Below, piece by piece: positions 1-6,308 of a DNA stretch of 15,324 nt. Source of the DNA: Gammaproteobacteria bacterium (lineage in GTDB: Bacteria; Pseudomonadota; Gammaproteobacteria; UBA6429; Thiohalophilaceae); contig JAHEDA010000031.1 of assembly GCA_024641445.1 (NCBI GenBank), positions 1-15,324 of the forward strand, in the 5' to 3' direction. Position numbers and translations under genes: made by a program. Below the pieces are notes generated by a model that was not told the origin of the DNA, did not search any database, and worked only from the letters and a program-made list of their open reading frames with translations. Each line of letters starts with the position of its first letter. Positions within the stretch are counted from its first letter, which is position 1.

Positions 1-19
1 GTGATAGTAGCACAGCCGT

Positions 20-919
20 TTAGACGATCCCCGTCGGCCGCATCACCTCTGAGATCAACTCGGCCAGTTGTCGCGTAGCGGGTCCAATCTGTTCCGGGTG
101 ACCGTAGACCAGATAGAGGTGACGGTGATAGGCCTGCCCCTCGCGCAGCAACAAGGGCAACAGAAGCCCCTCTTCTAACTGAGGCTCAATCCCGTGACGG
201 GGCAACCAGCCAAACCCCAGGCCATGGCTGATAAAGGTCACGGCAGTATTTAGATTGGAGACGGTCCAGCGGTGTTCGCTACCAAGCCAACCGGCATCCT
301 GTTTGCGCGTGATACCGGAGTCGCGAATCACCACGTGGGTCTCGCGTACCAGGTCATCCTGGGTCAAGGGGCGACCCAATTCATGCAATGGGTGGTTGGG
401 GTGGGCGACGGCGATAAACTCGACCTCACACAATTCCTCCCCCAACCAACCCTGCGGAACATTCGCCGCGATGGCCAGGTGCGCCTCACCACTGTGTAGT
501 GCATCCTCTGCCCCGCTCAAAATGACCTCACGCAACTGTACTCGCGTGCCCCGATCCAAGGGGGCGAAGGCCCGCAGGGCCTGAATCAATTTATACGAGG
601 GAAAGGCGGCATCAACGACCAACTGGATCTCGGGTTCCCAACCACGCTCAATGGTCTCAGCCAGGCCCTCTAACTCGGCCGCATCGGCCATGACACGTCG
701 GGCGCGGGGCAGGAGTACCTGCCCGGCCTCCGTCAGCACCGCGCGTCGCCCCTGTTGCACAAACAGGGTCAGACCCAGCTGCTCCTGCAACTTGGCCACG
801 GCATAACTGATGGTCGACTGGCTACGGTGCATCTGCCCGGCGGCCTGGGCAAATCCGCCCCCATCCACCACGGCAAGAAAGGCGCGCCACTGATCCAGGG
901 AGACTCTCGGTGCTTTCAT
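20..919 (-). CDS. yhaJ: LysR-family transcriptional regulator, YhaJ-like
   Basis: A 299-residue protein of normal LysR length. Residues about 5-64 form the winged helix-turn-helix, with FAQAAGQMHRSQSTISYAV as the helix-turn-helix core. The rest is a periplasmic-binding-protein-like effector domain that would sense a small ligand. The ATG at 919 has AAAGG six bases upstream. The gene diverges from the DoxX gene across a 99-base gap. E. coli keeps homologues of this gene and its three neighbours close together (yqjF-yqjG and yhaJ-yhaK), and YhaJ there activates yqjF in response to nitroaromatic breakdown products. By analogy this protein probably controls the divergent operon and itself. The LysR family assignment is certain; YhaJ orthology rests mainly on the neighbours. 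Confidence 0.9.
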   Translation of the reverse strand: MKAPRVSLDQWRAFLAVVDGGGFAQAAGQMHRSQSTISYAVAKLQEQLGLTLFVQQGRRAVLTEAGQVLLPRARRVMADAAELEGLAETIERGWEPEIQLVVDAAFPSYKLIQALRAFAPLDRGTRVQLREVILSGAEDALHSGEAHLAIAANVPQGWLGEELCEVEFIAVAHPNHPLHELGRPLTQDDLVRETHVVIRDSGITRKQDAGWLGSEHRWTVSNLNTAVTFISHGLGFGWLPRHGIEPQLEEGLLLPLLLREGQAYHRHLYLVYGHPEQIGPATRQLAELISEVMRPTGIV

Positions 920-1018
920 ATCGAACCTTTAAATCTATTTAAGCGATATTTTCGACTTTATTATCGAATAATTCGTAACGATACTAGCGCCACTACAACT
1001 AACTCACAAGGTGTTCAC
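920..1018. promoter_or_regulatory. Divergent LysR/DoxX control region with nested dyads
   Basis: This AT-rich 99-base gap holds two overlapping perfect inverted repeats: TTCGA-N8-TCGAA at 951-968 and CGAAT-A-ATTCG at 965-975. A wider pair TATCG/CGATA lies at 962-966 and 979-983. Neither dyad is an exact T-N11-A LysR box. A weak plus-strand promoter can be drawn with TTTATT as -35, a 17-base spacer, and GATACT at 979+ as -10, which would fit a promoter that needs an activator. The dyads would cover its -35 to spacer part. Confidence 0.5.
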
Positions 1019-1405
1019 ATGGAAAAGAAATTCATCCCCGTCCTCGGTCGTTTTCTGCTCGGCCTCATCTTTCTGCTCGGTGGCCTCGGTAAGCTCGGTG
1101 CCGGTTACGCCGGTACCCAGGGTTATATGGAGGCCATGGGGGTCCCCGGCATGCTGCTACCCCTCGTCATCCTGCTGGAGATCGGCGGCGGTCTGGCCGT
1201 GATCCTCGGCGTACAGACACGCTGGATATCTTATGCCCTGGCAGTATTCACCATCGTTGCCGCCCTGATCTTCCACCGCGATTTCGCGAACCAGATGCAA
1301 ATGGTGATGTTCCTGAAGAATCTGTCCATCACTGGCGGTCTCTTGACCCTGGCCGTCTATGGCCCCGGCCCCTTCAGCCTGTGTAGTCTGCGTAAAAAGA
1401 ACTAG
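1019..1405 (+). CDS. yqjF: DoxX-family membrane protein, YqjF-like
   Basis: A 128-residue integral membrane protein with four hydrophobic segments (about residues 5-25, 45-63, 68-86 and 97-115) and the early motif GRFLLGLIFLLGGLGKL typical of DoxX. It would sit in the inner membrane. DoxX proteins are linked to thiol and redox stress, but no reaction is firmly assigned. The ATG at 1019 is chosen because AAGG lies seven bases upstream and the protein then starts just before the first membrane segment; the open frame continues upstream into the divergent regulator and is not coding there. It is the first gene after the LysR control region and is followed by a terminator, so it may be transcribed more than the downstream reductase. 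Confidence 0.9.
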   Translation: MEKKFIPVLGRFLLGLIFLLGGLGKLGAGYAGTQGYMEAMGVPGMLLPLVILLEIGGGLAVILGVQTRWISYALAVFTIVAALIFHRDFANQMQMVMFLKNLSITGGLLTLAVYGPGPFSLCSLRKKN

Positions 1406-1418
1406 GCACTGAACTCTA

Positions 1419-1451
1419 TACGAGGGGGTGTTATAACCCCCTCGTACTTTT
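1419..1451 (+). terminator. Rho-independent terminator after the DoxX gene
   Basis: A perfect 11-bp stem TACGAGGGGGT / ACCCCCTCGTA (1419-1429 with 1436-1446) around a six-base loop is followed by CTTTT. It lies between the DoxX stop and the reductase start. It may be partial read-through, since the next gene starts only 25 bases later and has no obvious promoter of its own. Confidence 0.8.
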
Positions 1452-1475
1452 AAAAATACAACCAAGGGATTTCGC

Positions 1476-2459
1476 ATGAGCTTGATGAAACAGGGACGTC
1501 TGAGCGATGACTGGTTGGGACACGAGACCCAGGCAGGTGAATTTGTACGGCTCGATTCTCAATTCAGAAATTGGATCACCCCCGATGGAACACCGGGGCA
1601 AAGTGGTGAGGGCGGCTTTGCGGCCGAGGCCGGTCGCTATCACCTCTATGTCTCACACGCCTGCCCCTGGGCGCACCGCAGCCTGATCTTTCGCCACCTC
1701 AAGGGCCTGGAAGACCTGATTAGTATCTCCGTCGTTCACCCGGACATGGGCGACAAGGGCTGGTCATTCGCGCAGGATTACGTCGGCACGACCGGCGACA
1801 CCCTCTATAACCTGAGTTATGTAAATGAACTCTACGCCAGGGCGGACCGAGACTATAGCGGTATCGTCACGGTACCGATTCTGTGGGACAAACAGCGACA
1901 GACTATCGTTAACAATGAATCGTCCGAGATCATTCGCATGTTCAATCATGCCTTTGACCACCTCACTGGAAATAGTCAGGATTATTACCCGGAAGAGTTA
2001 CACACAGAGATCGATACAATAAACGCTCTAATCTATGACAGGATCAATAACGGCGTCTATAAGACAGGCTTTGCCCAGACTCAGTCTGCCTATGAGAAAC
2101 ATTTTGGTGAGTTGTTCGATGCCCTGGGGATTATTGAGTCTCGCCTGGCACAACAACGTTATCTCTGCGGCACACAGATCACCGAGGCCGACTGGCGCCT
2201 CTTCACCACCTTGATTCGGTTTGACGCAGTCTATTACGGCCACTTCAAGTGCAATCACCAGCGCATCATTGATTATCCAAACCTGTTTAATTTCATGCTG
2301 GAGCTCTATCAGCACCCGGGTATCGCCGAGACCACCCATATGGATCACATCAAGTATCACTACTACCACAGTCACTATCAGATTAACCCCACCCGCATCG
2401 TGCCGCAGGGGCCATGGCAAGACCTGTGGCAGACCCACGACCGTGGGCGTTTCGTATGA
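1476..2459 (+). CDS. yqjG: Glutathionyl-hydroquinone reductase (Xi-class GST)
   Basis: A 327-residue protein of the YqjG/ECM4 (Xi-class) glutathione transferase family, usual length. The catalytic cysteine is Cys63 in HACPWAHRS, the family CPWA motif and the same position as in E. coli YqjG. An N-terminal thioredoxin fold is followed by an all-helical C-terminal domain with the conserved tail region containing tyrosines. These enzymes use glutathione to remove glutathionyl groups from glutathionyl-hydroquinones, releasing hydroquinones; they act in the cytosol. AAGGG lies six bases before the ATG. The stop overlaps the pirin start as ATGA, so translation is probably coupled. The cluster with DoxX, pirin and LysR fits quinone or nitroaromatic stress. 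Confidence 0.93.
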   Translation: MSLMKQGRLSDDWLGHETQAGEFVRLDSQFRNWITPDGTPGQSGEGGFAAEAGRYHLYVSHACPWAHRSLIFRHLKGLEDLISISVVHPDMGDKGWSFAQDYVGTTGDTLYNLSYVNELYARADRDYSGIVTVPILWDKQRQTIVNNESSEIIRMFNHAFDHLTGNSQDYYPEELHTEIDTINALIYDRINNGVYKTGFAQTQSAYEKHFGELFDALGIIESRLAQQRYLCGTQITEADWRLFTTLIRFDAVYYGHFKCNHQRIIDYPNLFNFMLELYQHPGIAETTHMDHIKYHYYHSHYQINPTRIVPQGPWQDLWQTHDRGRFV

Positions 2460-3211
2460 GTGGTATCGCTGTAACAACACCCAGCCTGCGTGTAATGCAG
2501 GCCATCACCACTGGCGAGGGTGATGGTGCCGAGGTGAGGCGCCTGTTCCCGATCCGCGCCGGGCGCATGAACTTCGACCCCTTTGTGCTCTGGGACAATT
2601 TTTTGCTGGAACCTGGCACCGGCTTTCCCACCCACCCACATCGGGGTTTTGAGGCCATCACCTATCTCTTTGGTGGCGCCATGCAACACAAGGACAATCT
2701 GGGTAATGAGTCCACTGTCCTGCCTGGCGGGGCACAACGATTTACCGCCGGGAGCGGGATTCGGCACTCAGAGATGCCCACAAGTGAGGGCGCGACCACA
2801 GGTATTCAGCTATGGATCAACTTGCCCAAGCGTCTCAAGCAAGTCGAACCCGCCTATCAACAGGTCAATGCCAATGATATCCCTGAGCTCATGCGTGGTA
2901 AGGCTCGCTTGCGTGTGATCGTGGGTGAAGGCTCGCCGCTACAATTACTGACACCGGTGCACTATCTGGATATTCAACTCCCCGGTGGTGAGCATTTCGA
3001 TGAAGACATCCACGCAGGCTTTCGCGGCCTGATCTTTGTGGTATCGGGACAAGTACAGTGTGATGAACAGATACTGAATTCCGGCGATGCCATGCTGGTC
3101 GAGGGCCTGGAACGACTCGCCTTCTATGCACTTCATGATAGCCGTGTGATGTGGTGCATGGGCATGCCGCACGGGGAACCGATCAGTCAGTACGGACCCT
3201 ATGTCGATTAG
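2456..3211 (+). CDS. yhaK: Pirin-family protein (bicupin, putative quercetinase)
   Basis: A 251-residue two-domain cupin. The metal ligands of active pirins are all present: His60 and His62 in THPHRGFE, and His104 and Glu106 in GIRHSE, so an iron or similar metal centre is likely. Some pirins, including E. coli YhhW, show quercetin 2,3-dioxygenase activity; the natural substrate is usually unknown. The ATG at 2456 overlaps the reductase stop (ATGA) and is preferred; an in-frame ATG at 2414 would add 14 residues inside the reductase gene and looks unlikely. It is the last gene of the LysR-linked operon, and the pair YqjG plus pirin suggests shared handling of quinones or flavonoid-like phenols. 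Confidence 0.9.
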   Translation: MSGIAVTTPSLRVMQAITTGEGDGAEVRRLFPIRAGRMNFDPFVLWDNFLLEPGTGFPTHPHRGFEAITYLFGGAMQHKDNLGNESTVLPGGAQRFTAGSGIRHSEMPTSEGATTGIQLWINLPKRLKQVEPAYQQVNANDIPELMRGKARLRVIVGEGSPLQLLTPVHYLDIQLPGGEHFDEDIHAGFRGLIFVVSGQVQCDEQILNSGDAMLVEGLERLAFYALHDSRVMWCMGMPHGEPISQYGPYVD

Positions 3212-3266
3212 TCTGTGAGTCTGGCAACGAACATGATGCTAGTGAATAAACGAGGGGCTGGCAGGT

Positions 3267-3617
3267 TTAATTGGTTTTACGTTTGGTCTTTGACCTGGCC
3301 AGTTCACGCATATGCTGTTGCAGATTCGTCGCTGGAAAGCGTTGGCCATCCTGTTCATAGTCCACCCACACCAGGGCCAGACCATCGCGCTCAACCCTGA
3401 CCACGCGAGTATTGAAGGTTAACTCGGGTGAGACCGAGTCCAGTAACTGCAGGCGAATGTGCGCACCAATGGGCAGCTTGGGGATCTCAAGCAGTTCGGC
3501 AAAAAGGCCCTTATCAGTGATATTGCGCGACCACCCCTCGATCTGACCGATCTTGGTGTGACTAATGCGCAGGCGCGCGCGCACCGAGTTACGGCGTTGA
3601 TTGCGTTTCTCATCCAT
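3267..3617 (-). CDS. PilZ-domain protein C (c-di-GMP receptor candidate)
   Basis: A 116-residue protein made almost wholly of one PilZ domain. Both c-di-GMP contacts are visible: an RxxxR motif in RRNSVR near the N-terminus and NITDKG, matching [D/N]x[S/T]xxG. The C-terminal tail is very basic (ARSKTKRKT). The ATG at 3617 is chosen because AAGGTGA lies about 11 bases upstream; a GTG five codons earlier overlaps that site. It lies 79 bases after the lipoprotein gene and converges on the pirin gene. It is the third PilZ gene in 1.3 kb. Target process (motility, surface polysaccharide) cannot be read from the sequence. Confidence 0.85.
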   Translation of the reverse strand: MDEKRNQRRNSVRARLRISHTKIGQIEGWSRNITDKGLFAELLEIPKLPIGAHIRLQLLDSVSPELTFNTRVVRVERDGLALVWVDYEQDGQRFPATNLQQHMRELARSKTKRKTN

Positions 3618-3696
3618 GATGAGGTTTGTCACCTTGGGTTACCCTCAACTCGCTGGGGGAAGAATGATTTGAGTCTCCCGGTGCCTGATATTATGC

Positions 3697-4020
3697 CTAT
3701 TTCGTGGGAGGCACACTACACTGGAACACATCATAGTCCCGCTTGCCATCCACAACCGGCGAGACCGGCACAATGGCATTGCCACCCAGATCAGCTGCGG
3801 TATTTCGGGCGATAGTCTCCAACTCCTTGGCCACCTTCTCGGCACTGCGTTTAAAACCTGCCGCCGTATCCATGACCTGGGCGTGGGCCTTGCCCACCGG
3901 TCGGCACATCTGCGCCAGTTCAGCGGTAACCACACTCACCCTCTCACCCGATGTATTGAGGTCCACCCAGGTACACGCGGAAAGAAGGAACACACTACTC
4001 CACAAGACAAGACTACGCAT
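3697..4020 (-). CDS. DUF4156-type small lipoprotein
   Basis: A 107-residue lipoprotein. The signal peptide ends in the lipobox LSAC with the lipid-modified Cys16; the next residue is Thr, not Asp, so the protein should go to the outer membrane. The mature part resembles DUF4156 proteins (E. coli YjeI type): a GERVSVV strand early on, a second Cys near residue 39 and another near the C-terminus (possible disulfide), and the conserved NTAADLGGNAIV stretch. Function is unknown. The ATG has GAGG six bases upstream and starts 12 bases after the PilZ B stop, so the genes are probably co-transcribed. A lipoprotein between PilZ genes may link c-di-GMP to an envelope process, but this is inference. 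Confidence 0.8.
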   Translation of the reverse strand: MRSLVLWSSVFLLSACTWVDLNTSGERVSVVTAELAQMCRPVGKAHAQVMDTAAGFKRSAEKVAKELETIARNTAADLGGNAIVPVSPVVDGKRDYDVFQCSVPPTK

Positions 4021-4032
4021 AATAAACCTCAG

Positions 4033-4293
4033 TTAGATGTAGCTAAGTGCCAGACCCTGGCTATCGATGCGAATAACCCGCACCTTAATCACTGGACCTT
4101 TCTCTTCAAGACCAATAAATTGAACCTCGACCGTGGCGCCGATGGGTGGACAGATATCCAGGGTAGCCTCCAACAGCAGACCCCCATTGGAAAGATTACG
4201 CACCACCAATACCTGTTCGCCGTGAGAGGGGTGGTTCAATAATACCTTGCCCGGCAGCTCCGAGCGGGAATAAATCCGACGTTCCTTGCTCAT
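4033..4293 (-). CDS. PilZ-domain protein B
   Basis: An 86-residue single PilZ domain. RIYSR gives the RxxxR motif, and NLSNGG gives the NxSxGG motif, so c-di-GMP binding is likely. The ATG at 4293 is chosen because CAGGAG lies six bases upstream; the longer reading from a GTG at 4314 would include that ribosome binding site. The gene starts 21 bases after PilZ A and ends 12 bases before the lipoprotein gene. It has no extra domain, so it must act through a protein partner. Confidence 0.87.
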   Translation of the reverse strand: MSKERRIYSRSELPGKVLLNHPSHGEQVLVVRNLSNGGLLLEATLDICPPIGATVEVQFIGLEEKGPVIKVRVIRIDSQGLALSYI

Positions 4294-4314
4294 GCACGAC
4301 TCCTGCTCCACCAC

Positions 4315-4584
4315 CTAGATGAAGGCAATGCCCAATGTATATTCCTCAGACTGACACCTGACATAGCGAATCTCCGCCTTGATATCCATCTGCCGACGTT
4401 CACCATCCAGGGTCATCATCGTATCAAGCTGCAAGACCTCACCCTGATCAAATGGCTTGCGACTTACCAGCGCCATACCACCCATAGAGTAATCCAGGAC
4501 ATCCAGCGTAAGTGTCTCACCCAGGGTGTTGCGGACCGAGACCCTACGCATGTATCTGATTCGTTGGTGTTTTCTTTTTTCCAC
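4315..4584 (-). CDS. PilZ-domain protein A
   Basis: A single PilZ domain of 89 residues starting MEKRKHQR. RKHQR supplies RxxxR and DYSMGG supplies DxSxGG, both intact. The GTG at 4584 is chosen because a purine-rich AGAGGGG lies several bases upstream; another GTG two codons earlier (4590) is too close to that site. An open frame runs a further 60 codons upstream but it is Arg/Leu-rich, lacks any PilZ feature and covers the repeat-rich intergenic stretch, so it is probably not translated. It is the first of the PilZ A - PilZ B - lipoprotein - PilZ C series. Confidence 0.82.
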   Translation of the reverse strand: MEKRKHQRIRYMRRVSVRNTLGETLTLDVLDYSMGGMALVSRKPFDQGEVLQLDTMMTLDGERRQMDIKAEIRYVRCQSEEYTLGIAFI

Positions 4585-4661
4585 TGCCACCCCCTCTTTC
4601 CTGGTTGGCCCTGTATTCCATGTCTCCGCCAAGTATAGTCTGCAGCAGGGGCACGGCGCTA

Positions 4662-4709
4662 AATATCGGAGATATCTCATATCTCTCAGCCTGTTAAAAC
4701 GATATCTCA
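4662..4709. repeat. Cluster of GATATC / ATATCTC repeats upstream of PilZ A
   Basis: In the 192-base gap between 4585 and 4776, GATATCTCA occurs at 4671-4679 and again at 4701-4709. A further ATATCTC directly follows the first (4679-4685). GAGATATCTC at 4669-4678 is a perfect 10-bp palindrome, and a related AATATCG precedes it. It lies 80-120 bases upstream of PilZ A. A -10-like TATACT on the minus strand (4632-4637) lies between. It could be an operator for the PilZ operon. The rest of this gap shows nothing further. Confidence 0.4.
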
Positions 4710-4776
4710 ATGCCCGCCTTAAGGCTACCATTGCCCCCAACAGGCCACGCAAGGAGAGTCGCGAGAACACGTCTTC

Positions 4777-5122
4777 TTATACCTGCGCAAAGACCTCCCA
4801 GGCAAGACCGGGATCGATGGCATGACTATGTCGAAGATGAATAAAACGACTTTCGAGATTTTTCACACCTGCGTCCTCGCCATCTTCCGCGCCCAGCATT
4901 ATCAAATTTATCGCGCTGGGCCACCGCCACTGCTGTTGTATTTCAACACTGCCGCGCGAGGTATCGCTTACCCAAGGCCAGGCTCGGCGCCAGCTTTGCT
5001 TCACCGCTGTAGCCCATATCTGCGATATCAAAATGCACCTTGTCCATAATGACGATCCCACTGGCGGCAAGCGGCATAAGAAACACCATCAGAATCATGC
5101 AATATCGCCATGTCCTGCTCAT
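4777..5122 (-). pseudogene. Small secreted protein gene, apparently frameshifted
   Basis: The gene starts at a good ATG (5122) with AAGGA eight bases upstream and encodes a signal peptide, but the frame closes at 4943 after 59 codons. From about 4960 a second frame (+1 relative to the first) runs open to a stop at 4777 and reads like protein, with an acidic stretch GAEDGEDAG. From 5122 to 4777 is 346 bases, so removal of one base would give a single 114-residue secreted protein. This may be a true mutation or a sequencing error. The family is not recognised. It follows the CD-NTase-like gene by 30 bases and is likely in the same transcript. Confidence 0.45.
4943..5122 (-). CDS. 59-residue secreted peptide as the sequence stands
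   Basis: This is the intact reading of the 5' part of the broken gene. Residues 1-22 look like a Sec signal peptide (Arg at 3 and 6, hydrophobic core CMILMVFLMPLAASG). The mature part would be about 37 residues with FDIADMGYSG and a C-terminal Cys. AAGGA eight bases upstream of the ATG supports translation. If no frameshift is involved, the real product is this short peptide. Function unknown. Confidence 0.5.
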   Translation of the reverse strand: MSRTWRYCMILMVFLMPLAASGIVIMDKVHFDIADMGYSGEAKLAPSLALGKRYLARQC

Positions 5123-5152
5123 AACGTGAATCCTTGTAACGCTGCGTGCGGA

Positions 5153-6013
5153 TTAGGTGGGAAAGTATTCACCAAAGATTTGATGCCAGCACAGTCTGGC
5201 CCGTCGCGTCTGGGTCTTTTTGTCTTCGTCGATGGCCTCATTGGCCAATACTGCTGCGGCGCTGGCCGCCGCAACGAGCTGCGTGGGAATATTCATGCTG
5301 AACTTGCTTCCGGGTACGGTAATACTCGGATTATTAGTGGCCCTGGTCGCTAGATAGGTAAAAAAGTCGCGGCACATAAAATCGTAATACATAAAACTAC
5401 GGTCGCGCTGCTCCCAGTTACGAATAAAATCATAGGCCAGGGCATCCAGGGCCAGGGAGTGAGTCTGCAATGAGGCCTTGCTTCGCCAGGCGCGCAACAA
5501 GCGCCCCAGGTGCATCAGATTGCTGTTGGTCTGTTTATTCATCTCGTGGAAGGCCGCCATCTCGCCACGTAGATCATAGCCCTTCACCTCACCGAGCTCA
5601 GGGTGGTAAAAACTGTAGGTACCGTTGCGCTCCAGCCGTGCTGGATAGACGCGAAAATGGATATCATCGCGAAAGGTCAGCGCGACCTGAGCTGACTCGA
5701 GTACGCACTTGGCATCAAGAAACAACGCGGCCGTGGCGGAACGAAATTTGTTGAGGACCTCGGCATCGCCGGTCCGCAACTGCTGAAAACTCTCATCCGG
5801 CAAGACAAACAAGACATCCAGGACAGCGGTCTCACGGCAGGCGGCATTGCGGCCGTAACTGCCAAAGAAGAAACTGTAGTCGATACGTGGGGTCTCTTGC
5901 CAGAATACCTTATTCAAACTGCGCATCAGGGTCTGTTGACGCTGCTCCACTGCATCCTGTTTGCGCACCAAGAGGTTGGCGCTACAGCGCATGAAGCAAT
6001 CCGCAATATTCAT
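5153..6013 (-). CDS. CD-NTase-fold nucleotidyltransferase-like protein, active site degenerate
   Basis: A 286-residue protein of the cGAS/DncV-like (SMODS-type) nucleotidyltransferase fold. Visible landmarks: FGSYGR at 50-55 (the GS motif), LDVLFVLP at 65-72 where active enzymes have DxDVLVVLP, DDIHFRVYPA at 116-125 where active enzymes have DGIHVDVVPA, then MNKQTNSNLMHLGRLLRAWR at 158-177, the typical helix after the core. The C-terminus ends IFGEYFP, as in many CD-NTases. Of the three metal-binding acids only Asp66 remains; the first is Val64 and the third is Arg121. Synthesis of a cyclic nucleotide is therefore unlikely; nucleotide binding or a structural role is possible. The ATG at 6013 has GGAG close upstream; a TTG ten codons earlier is less likely. 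It lies between a small membrane protein and a secreted protein. Confidence 0.8.
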   Translation of the reverse strand: MNIADCFMRCSANLLVRKQDAVEQRQQTLMRSLNKVFWQETPRIDYSFFFGSYGRNAACRETAVLDVLFVLPDESFQQLRTGDAEVLNKFRSATAALFLDAKCVLESAQVALTFRDDIHFRVYPARLERNGTYSFYHPELGEVKGYDLRGEMAAFHEMNKQTNSNLMHLGRLLRAWRSKASLQTHSLALDALAYDFIRNWEQRDRSFMYYDFMCRDFFTYLATRATNNPSITVPGSKFSMNIPTQLVAAASAAAVLANEAIDEDKKTQTRRARLCWHQIFGEYFPT

Positions 6014-6108
6014 CTCTCTCCGTCCACCACACCAAACAGGCAATTATCCGCCAGATAGTAATAAAAGCCCCCAACTACAGCAAGCTGAACCCCGCGAATC
6101 GCCCCCTT

Positions 6109-6279
6109 TTAACCAAACAGGGCGTAATAAATTACGTATATCCATGACAGTAGCCCATGAATAATGGCCCACAGGATGGATTTATTGACGCTCCATGAAA
6201 CAGCTATCGCCAGGGCCGAGCCAAAGGTGATGCCGGTGCGCGCGGCCTCCCAGCGGTACATATACAGGCGTTGTTGCAT
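6109..6279 (-). CDS. 56-residue two-helix membrane protein
   Basis: A very small membrane protein. Two hydrophobic helices (about 16-31 and 35-55) are joined by SVNKS, and the second carries WAIIHGLLSWIYVIYYAL, rich in aromatic residues. AAGGAG lies seven bases before the ATG at 6279, the best ribosome binding site in this region, so it is a real gene. It begins 29 bases after the MscS gene and ends 95 bases before the CD-NTase-like gene, on the same strand. Function is not known. A role as a membrane partner of one neighbour is inference from position. Confidence 0.8.
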   Translation of the reverse strand: MQQRLYMYRWEAARTGITFGSALAIAVSWSVNKSILWAIIHGLLSWIYVIYYALFG

Positions 6280-6308
6280 TGCTTAGCTCCTTCGTCTGAG
6301 GTGAGGTA

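Noticed and set aside
755..1018. Longer plus-strand start for the DoxX gene
   Set aside because: It would run through the divergent LysR coding region and promoter; the ATG at 1019 has a ribosome binding site and fits the family length.
3215..3400. 61-codon plus-strand frame after the pirin gene
   Set aside because: Runs into the antisense of PilZ C, has a Pro-rich random-looking end and no family match.
4615..4770. 60-codon extension upstream of PilZ A in the same frame
   Set aside because: Arg/Leu-rich, no PilZ feature, crosses the repeat cluster, and the GTG at 4584 has its own purine-rich ribosome binding site.
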